A stretch of DNA of 62,303 nucleotides from the NCBI GenBank assembly GCA_023228465.1, contig JALOBC010000018.1, positions 1 through 62,303 of the forward strand, written 5' to 3'. The position numbers were made by a program, and so were the translations under genes. Positions 50,586 to 58,720 of the stretch are shown here, in pieces; the stretch's first letter is position 1, and each line of letters begins with the position of its first letter. This DNA comes from Dokdonella sp. GTDB taxonomy: Bacteria > Pseudomonadota > Gammaproteobacteria > Xanthomonadales > Rhodanobacteraceae. The notes under the pieces are model-generated. The model saw nothing but the letters and a program-made list of their open reading frames with translations, was not told the origin of the DNA and did not search any database.

Positions 50586-51839
50586 TCATTTCAGGCGGAT
50601 GCGGTCGTACTGGTCCAGGGCGCTGGTGTCGGACAGGATCACGCGCTGGCCGGCTTCGAGGCCCTGCAAGATCTCGATCTGGTTCACCGAGGCCTTGCCC
50701 AGGCGCACCGGCACGCGGGTTGCCGTATCGCCGTCCGCATCGAGGCGGAACAGGCGCACTTCCGAATCGGGTTGGCCGAAGGCCGGGCGACCGACATGCA
50801 GCACGTCGGGCAGGCGCTGGATCTCGATGGTGCCGTCCACGGAAAGGTCCGGCCGTGCGCCGGGCGGGAGCGCGCCGGTGAGTTCCACATCGACCTGCAC
50901 GCTGCCGTTCTGCACTGCCGGATCCACGCGCAGCACGCGACCGGCGACGATGCCATTGCGCGTATCCACGCGCACCGCCTGTCCAAGCGCGACGTCCTTG
51001 GCCTGGGTCTCGGCGATGCGCAGCTCCGCCATCAGGTCGCCAGGCCGCGCCACGCGCGCGAGGTTCGCGCCGGCGGCGACCTGCTGGCCTTCCTCCACCG
51101 GCACCTGCTGCAGGATGCCGGCGATGCCGGCGCGCACGTGCAGTGCATCGACCTGGCGCTGGCGCAGCTCTCGCGTATTGACGAGCTGATCCAGGCGCGC
51201 CTGTTCGGCTGCCAGCTGCGCGGCCATGTTGCGTTTGAACGCGGCGACACGCTGCTTTTCGATGTCCACGCGCGATTCGAGCTGTTCCAGCGTGATCAAG
51301 GTCCGCTTGTACTGCACGGCCGGGATGATGCCCTTCTCGGCCAGCGGCTTCTCCGCTTCGGCCTGCATGCGTGAGGACGCGTATTCGGCATTGGCACCGG
51401 CGAGTGCGGACTTTTCGTCGAGCAGCTTGGACTGCAGTTCAGTGCGCTTGGCCGCGAGATCGGACTGCGCCGCCGTGACGGCGGTTTGCGCGGTGAGGAG
51501 CTGCGCCTCGACCTCCGGGTTGCCCAGTTCCATGATCACGGTGTCCGGCGCCACGGCAGCGCCGGGTTTGACCACGATGCGCTCGACGCGTGCCGCCGTT
51601 TCGGCGGCGATCCAGCGGATTTCCTTCGGCACCAGGGTGCCGGGTCCGCGCACTTCGCGCAGCAGCTCCCCGCGCTTGACGGTGTCGATCAGCACGCTGC
51701 TGCGTTCGACGCCCGGCAGCGCCGGCCCGAGCCGCGCGAGGCCGATGCCGGCAGCGGCGACGAGCACTGATGCGACGGCGCCGAAGGCGAGCTGGCGGCG
51801 GCGCTTCCTGAGCTTGAGTTCCGGTCGGGCGATATCCAT
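50586..51839 (-). CDS. Membrane-fusion (HlyD/MacA-like) periplasmic adaptor of the multi-permease cluster
   Basis: The 417-residue adaptor has a short cytoplasmic basic N-terminus (MDIARPELKLRKRRRQ), one membrane helix (about 17-37) and a periplasmic body. A split biotinyl-lipoyl domain is visible (ETAARVERIVVKPGAAVAPDT and, after the hairpin, ALHVRAGIAGILQQVPVEEGQQVAAG). Between them a long alpha-helical coiled-coil hairpin spans about 110-230. A beta-barrel and C-terminal membrane-proximal domain follow. Such adaptors link inner-membrane ABC transporters to an outer-membrane TolC-type channel; no TolC gene is in the window. It is the first gene of the minus-strand block, and the region above it carries the sigma-54 promoter and palindromes. 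The predicted sigma-54 start falls at its ATG, so leader length is uncertain. Confidence 0.92.
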   Translation of the reverse strand: MDIARPELKLRKRRRQLAFGAVASVLVAAAGIGLARLGPALPGVERSSVLIDTVKRGELLREVRGPGTLVPKEIRWIAAETAARVERIVVKPGAAVAPDTVIMELGNPEVEAQLLTAQTAVTAAQSDLAAKRTELQSKLLDEKSALAGANAEYASSRMQAEAEKPLAEKGIIPAVQYKRTLITLEQLESRVDIEKQRVAAFKRNMAAQLAAEQARLDQLVNTRELRQRQVDALHVRAGIAGILQQVPVEEGQQVAAGANLARVARPGDLMAELRIAETQAKDVALGQAVRVDTRNGIVAGRVLRVDPAVQNGSVQVDVELTGALPPGARPDLSVDGTIEIQRLPDVLHVGRPAFGQPDSEVRLFRLDADGDTATRVPVRLGKASVNQIEILQGLEAGQRVILSDTSALDQYDRIRLK

Positions 51840-51849
51840 GGCCAGTGAC

Positions 51850-51866
51850 AGCAGGGATCATGCCAA
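51850..51866 (-). promoter_or_regulatory. Sigma-54 (-24/-12) promoter for the multi-permease cluster
   Basis: On the minus strand the sequence reads TTGGCATGATCCCTGCT. The sigma-54 consensus is YTGGCACG-N4-TTGCW. The invariant GG and GC are present with the required 10-nt spacing, and only two consensus positions differ. The downstream gene cluster encodes a sigma-54 activator. The projected start of transcription is about 51839, at the adaptor's ATG, which is odd and lowers confidence. Confidence 0.6.
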
Positions 51867-51994
51867 GCACGCCTCGCGGTTCGCCACGTACGCTCTGCAA
51901 GATAATGAAACGTTGTGGAAACAGTGAGGTACGTGCATCCACGCGCGTCCTGCCACCGGCTTTCCGGGCTGCCGTCGCACGCGTCGTTGCCCGA

Positions 51995-52040
51995 CAGGTG
52001 TTCGCACGCGAACACCTGGGTGAACGCACGCGAACACACT
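51995..52040. promoter_or_regulatory. Tandem palindromes, likely upstream activator sites
   Basis: A perfect 24-bp palindrome spans 51995-52018 (arm CAGGTGTTCGC, 2-nt centre, complementary arm). A second, degenerate copy is centred 22 bp further on, sharing CGCACGCGAACAC (52003-52015 and 52025-52037). The palindrome centre is about 155 bp upstream of the -12 element, a usual distance for enhancer sites bound by NtrC-type activators. The site also lies about 105 bp upstream of the DUF3008 gene on the other strand. Confidence 0.7.
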
Positions 52041-52123
52041 GCATCGGGTGGGCTGCGCAGTTGGGCAGCGTACAGGCGCTGCGGGTTAAGCAAGTGGGCA
52101 TCGTCACCAGAGGAGGCACGAGC

Positions 52124-52312
52124 ATGCCAGCGATATCCAGGGCGCAGCAGAAGGCTGCCGGCGCGGCGCTGTCCGCCAAGCGCGGTGGAACGAAGAAGAG
52201 CGAACTCAAGGGCGCATCGAAATCGATGTACGAGTCGATGGACGAGAAGGAGCTCGAGAAGATGGCTTCCACCCCGCGCAAGGGCAAGCCCGAGCATAAG
52301 TCCGGCTCCTGA
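52124..52312 (+). CDS. DUF3008 family small protein
   Basis: This 62-residue basic protein opens MPAISRAQQKAAGAALSAKR and continues with GASKSMYESMDEKELEKMA and a lysine-rich end. This matches the DUF3008 family of small bacterial proteins, which share the MPAxSKAQQxAAGAAL opening and have no known function that I can state. A textbook ribosome site AGGAGG (52111-52116) precedes the ATG by seven bases, which fixes the start. It is divergent from the membrane-fusion gene, and the palindromic activator sites lie between the two, so shared regulation is possible. A strong hairpin (52323-52351) ends the gene. Confidence 0.88.
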   Translation: MPAISRAQQKAAGAALSAKRGGTKKSELKGASKSMYESMDEKELEKMASTPRKGKPEHKSGS

Positions 52313-52322
52313 ACGCCTGCCG

Positions 52323-52351
52323 CTGCGGGCGGGCCCATGGCCTGCCCGCAG
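52323..52351. terminator. Bidirectional hairpin between DUF3008 gene and secreted-protein gene
   Basis: CTGCGGGC (52323-52330) pairs with GCCCGCAG (52344-52351). The stem extends inward by a G-T and two G-C pairs to a 7-nt loop. It lies 11 bases after one stop codon and 16 bases before the convergent one. There is no T-run, but position and strength fit termination on both strands. Confidence 0.65.
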
Positions 52352-52366
52352 TCGTTCAATGCCGGC

Positions 52367-53062
52367 TTACGGCGCTGGCGTGAGCCGCAGGTTGTCGATC
52401 AGCACGCGCGGCGCGGTCGGCTGGTCGTTCCAGGTGGCGTGGAAACGCAACGCGTCGAATGTCACGCCGGAAATCGAGAAGGTGTGGGTGGCCACGTTGT
52501 CGCGGCCGCCGAGATTGCTCAGCGTGAGACTGTCGGTGGCCACCTGGACGCCATCGAGGAAGGCATCCAGATGCAGCACGATGCCGCCCCAGGGGCCGTT
52601 CTCATAGAAGGCGGCTTCCAGGCTGGCAGCGCTCGCCGGCTGGGCCAGGTCCATGCTCGCCTGGACCAGCGCACCGATGGTGACGTTCGGACCCGGCACC
52701 AGGCTGGTGCCGAAGGTGAGCACGTTGGGACTGCTGCCGAACGTGGGAAAGTCCACGAACAGGTCCGTGGCATCCTCGATGATGAAGTCGCGGCCGACAT
52801 CGTCGGGCGTGAAGGTGCTGCCGTCCGGAAACACGCCACCAATGTCGTTGACGTCGTGGTAGCTGACGCCGCGGTACAGGAACGAGGCGCCGAGGAAGCC
52901 TTCGGTGAGGTCGTCGTAGTCCGACAGCGGGGCAATCTGCTCGAAGCTGTTGGCGTAGACGTAATCACTGGCGATGGTACCCAATCCGAGGTCGGGATTG
53001 GTGGCCGCGGCGCTGGAAAAGGCCAGCGCGAGCAGCAGGGCGGACGGCAGGATGCGTTTCAT
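52367..53062 (-). CDS. Secreted protein of unknown function, beta-rich
   Basis: The 231-residue protein has a short signal peptide (MKRILPSALLLALAFSSAAA). The mature part is rich in beta-strand, Asp, Gly and aromatic residues and has no cysteine. The end, FDALRFHATWNDQPTAPRVL then IDNLRLTPAP, resembles the last strands of jelly-roll domains in secreted and PEP-CTERM-type proteins, but no PEP sorting motif or C-terminal membrane helix is present. Near the N-terminus YVYANSFEQI loosely resembles the FxxGFE motif that ends other secreted proteins here. I do not recognise a named family. A conserved-looking dyad element lies about 135 bp upstream (53197-53218). Confidence 0.7.
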   Translation of the reverse strand: MKRILPSALLLALAFSSAAATNPDLGLGTIASDYVYANSFEQIAPLSDYDDLTEGFLGASFLYRGVSYHDVNDIGGVFPDGSTFTPDDVGRDFIIEDATDLFVDFPTFGSSPNVLTFGTSLVPGPNVTIGALVQASMDLAQPASAASLEAAFYENGPWGGIVLHLDAFLDGVQVATDSLTLSNLGGRDNVATHTFSISGVTFDALRFHATWNDQPTAPRVLIDNLRLTPAP

Positions 53063-53196
53063 CGGGGGCTCCCGTGGTGGCAGGATCCCGGGCCGTCGTG
53101 GTGCGGCGTGCCCGGGGCGCCGATCACGCTAGCGCCTCGCGCACCGGGCCGCATGCGCGAGTCGTCATGGTTGCATCAGCGCGGCATCAGGTGCAA

Positions 53197-53218
53197 TGCA
53201 ATACCTTGATCAAATTGC
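53197..53218. promoter_or_regulatory. TGCAAT...ATTGC dyad, copy upstream of the secreted-protein gene
   Basis: TGCAAT (53197-53202), then CCTTGATCA, then ATTGC (53214-53218). Nearly the same sequence occurs at 60578-60598 upstream of the WecA-type gene. It is AT-rich against a GC-rich background and may be an operator or promoter element. Confidence 0.4.
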
Positions 53219-53220
53219 GG

Positions 53221-55581
53221 TTACTCAGGACCGCGAGCGAGGTCCGGCGGCGCTTGCCGCTCCCCGGCCAGCTCGCGTACGCGGTCGAGAAACGCGGGTC
53301 GGGTCGGCTTTCGACCCAGCGCCTGCAGGACGTCGAGCTGGACCACGGCCGCGTCGTAGTCGCGTTCGGTCCAGGTGGCCAGGCCTTCGGCGACGACGCT
53401 GGCACGTGCAAGGTCGCCCATGCCGAGCAGCCAGTGCACGTAGGCCGCGCTGGCGGCCAGCAGATCGGGTGGCGCGTGCCCTTCCTCGGCCCATTCCAGC
53501 GCCCCTTCGAAGGCGGCGCGGGCCGCGGGGACTTCCCCTTGCGCCGCGGCCAGTTCCGCCCCTGCCAGGCCAACCAGCACGCGGGCCGCCGTGCCGCCAT
53601 CCGCTTGCGCCCAGGCCTGCGCCCGATCCAGTGTCGTGGCCGCCGCGGCGAGGTCGCTGCGGCCGATGCGCGCGCGCACCAGCGTATGCCAGGCGCGCGC
53701 CACCTCGCGTGAGTCGTAGGGATGCGGCGGTCTGGCCAGGACGCTGGCCGCCGCCTGCTCGGCCCGCAGCCAGCGGCCGGATTCGATGGCCGCCTGGCTG
53801 TCGAGCGCGGCAATGCGACTGAGCGCATCGGCATCGTGCGCGCCTTGCGCTTGCTGGCGAATCGCCTCGAGCAGGGCCGAGGCCGCATGCAGTTGGCCAT
53901 TGGCCCGTAGTACCTGCACCACGATCAGCTGCGCGGCGCGACGCCGCTCCGGGTCGGGCACGAGGGTCGCGAGTTCGCGCAGGCGCGGCGCTTCCGTGAG
54001 GGCCGCCGGGGGATCGAGTCGGCCGAGCCTGGCCAGCGCGAGGTTGCCGCGGGCGTTGAGCTCGGCTGCCCAGGCGTGGAATCCGGCGAAGCGTTCGGCA
54101 ACGCTGGCAAGGATGGGTTCGGCCTCCGCGTAGCGATCCCGGTTGAGCGCGCTGGTGCCCGCATTGAGATCGACCACGGCCAGCCCGAGCGCATCGCCGG
54201 CGGTGGCCAGTGCGATGCGCGCCTGGGCCAGGTCGGCCTGCGCTGCGCCGAAGTCGCGTTGCTGGCCATGGGCGGCGGCACGGTTGCTGTAGGCCGTGCC
54301 GAGTGCACTCCATGCCTGCGTATCGCGCAGCAGTTCGATGGCGCGATCGAGATCCGGCATGGCCGCCGCCGGGTGTTGGCGTTGCAGCGCGATGCCGGCA
54401 CGCGCGTTGAGCGCGCGGGCGCGCAGCACGGGATCGGCTTCGGCCGACACCTCGGCCAGCACCTGCCCGATGAGGGCTGCGGCCGTGTCGAAGCGGCCGC
54501 GCTGGAACTCGGCGCGGGCACGCTGGAAGCGGGCCTGTGGTTGGTCGCGCAGGGCCGCAGGTGCCTGGTCGAGCAGGGCGATCGCCACGTCGGTTCGCTC
54601 TTCCAGCAGGGCTGCTTCCACCTGTTGCGTCAAGGCGTCGATGTCCGCGGGCGGCGGCGCGGTCAATCCGGAGCTGCCGGCGAAGCCGAGTGCCATGGCC
54701 AGTCGGTCGGCGGCCGTGCGCGCGGCGACGAGCGCGTTGCCATCGTCGCCATGCACCGCCAGCGGTGGGTCGGCACCGCGCAGGCTGCGCAGCGACACGC
54801 GCCAGCCTGCGCCCAGCGGCTCGGCGCGGGCCGCAATCACCACCCGGGCGGCAGCGGCGTCGGCCAGCGCCGTGAGTTGGGCGGGGTTGGTGGTCGGCTG
54901 CGCGTAGGCGCGGGTCAGGGCGACGACGTTGTCGCTTGGAACCACCGGGTGACCCGTTGCGCGCAGGCGCGCGGCGACCAAGTCCATGAGTCCCAGGCGC
55001 ATCCAGGCCGAACGCGCATCGCCGGCCACTTCGACCGGCAGCACCAGGGTGGCGGCGGGTGTGGCGCGATCGACGGATGCGGCGGGTGCCGCCGGCCTGC
55101 GCGGGTTCATCAGCGCCAGGGCCAGCAGCGCGCCGGCGATCGCGACGACCACCAGGGCGGCGCCGAGCCTGCGCCGCCGCGTCCGCTTGTGCGCGGAATC
55201 GGCGACGATCGCCCGCGCGGGCGTGGCTGCGTGCACTTCGAGCGGTGGCGCGGCGCTGGTCACGACGGCTTCGACCTGCGCCACCCATTGGTAGCCGAAG
55301 CGCAGTACCGTGCGGATGACCAGCTGTTCCCTGCCCGTGTCCTCCAGCGCACGCCGGGCGACCAGGATCGTCTGGCCCAGTACGCCGTCGCTGACATCGA
55401 CCTTGCCCCAGACGGCGGCGATCAGCTCGTCCCGGCCGACGGCGCGCTCGCGATGGTCGATCAGGTGGACGATGCAGTCCAGGGCCTTGGGCGCCAGCGT
55501 GACCCGCTCGCCATCGCGCAGCAGGGCGCGTGCGGCGGGGTCGAGCTGGAAGCGGCCGAAGCGGTAGGTGAGGGTGGACAT
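53221..55581 (-). CDS. CadC-like membrane winged-helix regulator with TPR periplasmic domain
   Basis: The 786-residue protein has an OmpR/CadC-type winged-helix DNA-binding domain at the N-terminus (about 5-101, with LTLAPKALDCIVHLIDHRERAVGRDELIAAVWG-like order and IRTVLRFGYQWV wing). A basic linker RRRR follows, then one membrane helix (about 139-158). The large periplasmic part starts with an alpha/beta region (LVLPVEVAGDARSAWMRLGL) and continues as many Ala-rich TPR-like helical repeats to the C-terminus. Such one-component regulators couple an envelope signal directly to transcription. The start MSTLTYRFGRF was chosen; an ATG 11 codons upstream (55614) is equally poor in ribosome site. 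No partner gene is obvious. It may regulate the secreted protein next to it, but that is speculation. Confidence 0.85.
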   Translation of the reverse strand: MSTLTYRFGRFQLDPAARALLRDGERVTLAPKALDCIVHLIDHRERAVGRDELIAAVWGKVDVSDGVLGQTILVARRALEDTGREQLVIRTVLRFGYQWVAQVEAVVTSAAPPLEVHAATPARAIVADSAHKRTRRRRLGAALVVVAIAGALLALALMNPRRPAAPAASVDRATPAATLVLPVEVAGDARSAWMRLGLMDLVAARLRATGHPVVPSDNVVALTRAYAQPTTNPAQLTALADAAAARVVIAARAEPLGAGWRVSLRSLRGADPPLAVHGDDGNALVAARTAADRLAMALGFAGSSGLTAPPPADIDALTQQVEAALLEERTDVAIALLDQAPAALRDQPQARFQRARAEFQRGRFDTAAALIGQVLAEVSAEADPVLRARALNARAGIALQRQHPAAAMPDLDRAIELLRDTQAWSALGTAYSNRAAAHGQQRDFGAAQADLAQARIALATAGDALGLAVVDLNAGTSALNRDRYAEAEPILASVAERFAGFHAWAAELNARGNLALARLGRLDPPAALTEAPRLRELATLVPDPERRRAAQLIVVQVLRANGQLHAASALLEAIRQQAQGAHDADALSRIAALDSQAAIESGRWLRAEQAAASVLARPPHPYDSREVARAWHTLVRARIGRSDLAAAATTLDRAQAWAQADGGTAARVLVGLAGAELAAAQGEVPAARAAFEGALEWAEEGHAPPDLLAASAAYVHWLLGMGDLARASVVAEGLATWTERDYDAAVVQLDVLQALGRKPTRPAFLDRVRELAGERQAPPDLARGPE

Positions 55582-55673
55582 CGGGAACTGCGCGTGCCGG
55601 GCCGGATCTGCCATGGTGCAAGCCGCTAGCCTGCGAACAAATGGTGGCGCTGGCAAGCGCGGCGCGCGGCTGC

Positions 55674-56360
55674 TCAGAAAGGCAGGTCGAGCGCCGCGCA
55701 GAGGTAGTCCACCAGGGGCGCAGTGTCGCGCATGGATTCCTCGATCCACGGCAGCAGGGCGTCCGAGCAGGCGAGGCTCGCATCGAAGGGACGCGACACG
55801 ACCCAGTCCTTGCGCTTGAGGTCCCCGATCAGCGGGTGTGCGGGGTCCTGGCCCTGCGGTGCCCGCTTCAGGCTGTCACCGACGAACTCATAGCGGCGGG
55901 TGAACGCCGGTGCGCGGGTGATGCGCTGCCAGGTGGCCGGATTGTCGACCACGAAATCACGGAAGCGGCGCAGGGTTGGCGAGGAGGGATGCCAGAAGCC
56001 GGCACCAAAGAGGCATTCGTCCGCAGCGATGTGCAGATAGAACGCAGGGGCCTCGACTTCGCCGCGGCGTTCGTGCGCGAAGCGCGCCGCCTGCCAGGTC
56101 TTGTACGGCGACTTGTCGCGTCGGTAGCGCGTATCACGGTAGATGCGATAGAGCGAACCACCCTGGCGGCGCGGGTCGGCGCGGTAATGCGGGCTGATCG
56201 CGGCGAGGGCCGGTTGGAGGTCGCGGATCAGGCGCAGGTAGGGCTCGCGCACCTGCGTTTCGTAGTGGCTGCGATGGGCATCGAACCAGGCACGCGTGTT
56301 GTGCGCGGCAAGCGTGCGGAAGAAGGCGAAGGTCGCCGGGGTGAAGTAGGGCGAGGTCAT
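55674..56360 (-). CDS. DUF2461 family protein
   Basis: The 228-residue cytoplasmic protein carries features I associate with the DUF2461 family: the opening YFTPATFAFFRTLAAHNTRAWFDAHRSHYE, the central PHYRADPRRQGGSLYRIYRDTRYRRDKSPYKTWQAARF, and FYLHIAADECLFGAGFWHPSSPTLRRFRD. Related proteins are 210-240 aa and widespread; no activity is established that I can state. ATG 56360 is preferred to a TTG nine codons upstream. It sits between the CadC-like regulator and sbcB with gaps of 92 bp and 235 bp, all on the minus strand, but spacing does not show an operon. The 235-bp gap upstream holds nothing I can identify. Confidence 0.88.
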   Translation of the reverse strand: MTSPYFTPATFAFFRTLAAHNTRAWFDAHRSHYETQVREPYLRLIRDLQPALAAISPHYRADPRRQGGSLYRIYRDTRYRRDKSPYKTWQAARFAHERRGEVEAPAFYLHIAADECLFGAGFWHPSSPTLRRFRDFVVDNPATWQRITRAPAFTRRYEFVGDSLKRAPQGQDPAHPLIGDLKRKDWVVSRPFDASLACSDALLPWIEESMRDTAPLVDYLCAALDLPF

Positions 56361-56595
56361 CGGCGCGGCCGGCGGCGGTACGGTCAAAGCGCCATTGTAG
56401 GCGCGCGTGCAGACACGCCGGACGCGGTGCAGCGGCAGCGCGCCCGGACGGCGATGTGGGGACGGGCAGGGCGCCTGATCCGGTCACGTTTCGCAGGCCC
56501 GCGATGAGCCGCGCGGCGGCCGGCGCCGGCACTCCGGGATGACGCAGGGCGTGGATCCCGCGGAACCGGCAGGTGCGCCATGCCTGGACGCCAGC

Positions 56596-58029
56596 TCAGG
56601 GCGCGATGTCACGACCCCAGGCTTCCAGTGCGTCGAGCAGGGGACGCCTGGCATCGGGCAGGGAGGGGTCGGCGCGCAGGCGGGCGATGGTCTGGAGATA
56701 GTCTTCCAGGGTCAGTCCGGTCAGCGCCGTCGCTGTTTCGATGCGCTGCCGGCGAAACGCCTCCCAGCGCGCCGATTCGGTCCCATCGAGCGTGTCCGGC
56801 CAGTTGCGCGCCCGGTAACGGAACAGGAGTTCCGGGTAGCGTGGGTCGGTGAACGGAAAGTGGCGCTCCCCGAGCTGCTCCGGCGGCGTGGCGCGCACTT
56901 CCTGGAGCAGGCGCCGGTCGGCGTCGCTTGCGAAGCCGGCATAGATGGCCAGTTCGGGATCCACGGGATCTGCATGGGCCGGTGCGTGCGCGAACACGGC
57001 GTGCAGCTTGGCGACCAGGCCCGGGGCGCGGCGCAGGCGCTCCAGGTGGGCCTGTGCGCGTTCGGGATCGAGCCCGATGCGGTCGGTATCCACGCCCTTG
57101 AGCACGCCCAGCGGTGCCAGCGCGGGCGACTTGTTGGCGTGGATGGTCTTGAGTGGAATGCGCGCGACATCTTCCGGCAGGTCGGCGCGCGCGACGAACA
57201 CGCGGTCGGCGATGTCTTCGGCATCGAGTTCGATCAGCTCGCCGGGGTCGGTGTCCAGGTCGAAGGCGATGATGCCGTTGGCATTGACCGGGTGCATGGC
57301 CAGCGGCGCGATCATGGCCAGGCAGCCGCGGCTGGCCGGGTAGCGTGAGGAAACGTGCAGCAGCGGCGTCATCGCGCTGGTGTCGATGAGCCTGAATACC
57401 TGCTGCTTGCGGCGCAGCCCGAAGTACCAGTCCCACAGCCTGGGCTGGCGCAGGCGGATCAGGCGGGCCAGGCCGATCAGCGCCTCGACGTCGGATACGG
57501 CATCGTGGGCGCGCGCCTGGGCGATGCCGTTGGCGCTGGCCAGATGTTCGAGCCTGAAGCTCGGCGAGCCGTCCTCGCGCAGCGGCCACTCGATGCCATC
57601 CGGGCGCAGGGCATGGCACATGCGGGCGAGATCGATCAGGTCCCAGCGCGAGTTGCCGTGCTGCCACTCGCGCTCGTAGGGGTCGCGGAAGTTGCGATAG
57701 AACAGGTTGCGCGTGAACTCGTCATCGAAGCGGATCGAGTTGTATCCGACGCTGCAGGTGCCCGGTGTCGCCATGAGTTCATGCACCCGCGCGGCAAACT
57801 CCGCCTCGATCACGCCTTCGCGCTGCATCTGCTGCGGCGTGATGCCGGTGATCAGGCAGGCTTGCGGGTGTGGCAGCACGTCCGGCGCGGGCTGGCAGAA
57901 GAAGCTGACCGGCGCGCCGATGGGTTCCAGCTCGGGCGTGGTGCGAATGGCGGCGAACTGGGCCGGCCGGTCGCGGCGCGCATCGGCGCCGGTGGTTTCA
58001 TAGTCGTGCCAGAGGAAACTTGCGCTCAT
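56596..58029 (-). CDS. sbcB: Exodeoxyribonuclease I
   Basis: The 477-residue protein (E. coli ExoI is 475 aa) degrades single-stranded DNA 3' to 5'. The N-terminal DEDD exonuclease domain shows [21 protein letters not shown] (Exo I motif), [16 protein letters not shown] (Exo II) and [19 protein letters not shown] (Exo III, with the catalytic His and Asp). The SH3-like and helical C-terminal domains of the ExoI family follow ([56 protein letters not shown]). The start [12 protein letters not shown] fits the family; an ATG four codons upstream is possible. It diverges from orn, the cell's other DEDD exonuclease in this window, with 90 bp between the start codons. Confidence 0.95.
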   Translation of the reverse strand: MSASFLWHDYETTGADARRDRPAQFAAIRTTPELEPIGAPVSFFCQPAPDVLPHPQACLITGITPQQMQREGVIEAEFAARVHELMATPGTCSVGYNSIRFDDEFTRNLFYRNFRDPYEREWQHGNSRWDLIDLARMCHALRPDGIEWPLREDGSPSFRLEHLASANGIAQARAHDAVSDVEALIGLARLIRLRQPRLWDWYFGLRRKQQVFRLIDTSAMTPLLHVSSRYPASRGCLAMIAPLAMHPVNANGIIAFDLDTDPGELIELDAEDIADRVFVARADLPEDVARIPLKTIHANKSPALAPLGVLKGVDTDRIGLDPERAQAHLERLRRAPGLVAKLHAVFAHAPAHADPVDPELAIYAGFASDADRRLLQEVRATPPEQLGERHFPFTDPRYPELLFRYRARNWPDTLDGTESARWEAFRRQRIETATALTGLTLEDYLQTIARLRADPSLPDARRPLLDALEAWGRDIAP

Positions 58030-58119
58030 CGCTCGCAGCATAGCCGCGCACGATGCCTTCTGGCCAAGGGCGGACGCCGGCATCCTGCTAGACTCGCCAG
58101 CTTGCCGAAGGAGTTGCCG

Positions 58120-58689
58120 ATGCGCGTGCCGGACGAGGACAACCTGATCTGGATCGACCTGGAAATGACCGGGCTGGATCCCGATCGCGACTCCATCCTC
58201 GAGATTGCCACGGTGGTGACCGATCGTGACCTGGTGCCGCTGGCCTCCGGCCCCGAACTGGCCATCGAGCATGGGCTGGATCGGCTGCAGGCGATGGACG
58301 ACTGGAATCGCAACCAGCACGGCAAGTCCGGCCTCTGGCAGCGCGTGATCGAATCGACGGTGGGGCTGGCCGAGGCCGAAGCGGCAACCCTGGCGTTCCT
58401 CGCCCAATGGGTACCGCCGGGGCGCTCGCCGATGTGCGGCAACTCGATCTGCCAGGACCGGCGCTTCCTGTATCGCCTGATGCCGCGGCTGGAGCGTTAC
58501 TTCCATTACCGCAACCTCGACGTGTCCACGATCAAGGAGCTGGCGCGGCGCTGGGCGCCAGAGGTCAGCCACGGCTTCAACAAGGATTCGGCACATACCG
58601 CGCTCAGCGACGTGCACGACTCGATCGCCGAGCTGCGCTACTACCGGCCGTTCCTGGGCCGGATCGGCGGCATGAGCGGGGCCTCCTGA
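58120..58689 (+). CDS. orn: Oligoribonuclease
   Basis: The 189-residue DEDDh exoribonuclease digests very short RNAs, including pGpG and other nanoRNAs. Motifs are [27 protein letters not shown] (Exo I, with Asp and Glu), [14 protein letters not shown] (Exo II) and [18 protein letters not shown] (Exo III with His and Asp). [12 protein letters not shown] is a further family block. Length fits E. coli Orn (181 aa). AAGGAG at 58108-58113 sets the start at MRVPDEDN. It is followed 31 bp later by the ABC exporter gene on the same strand, so these may share a transcript. In pseudomonads and xanthomonads Orn completes c-di-GMP breakdown. Confidence 0.97.
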   Translation: MRVPDEDNLIWIDLEMTGLDPDRDSILEIATVVTDRDLVPLASGPELAIEHGLDRLQAMDDWNRNQHGKSGLWQRVIESTVGLAEAEAATLAFLAQWVPPGRSPMCGNSICQDRRFLYRLMPRLERYFHYRNLDVSTIKELARRWAPEVSHGFNKDSAHTALSDVHDSIAELRYYRPFLGRIGGMSGAS

Positions 58690-58720
58690 CACGGCGCCGG
58701 GTACGGGCGGGGAAGGTCGG

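Noticed and set aside
52030-52110. A plus-strand sigma-54 promoter for the DUF3008 gene
   Set aside because: The best candidate (around GGGCAGCGTACAGGC) keeps GG/GC spacing but misses about five consensus positions.
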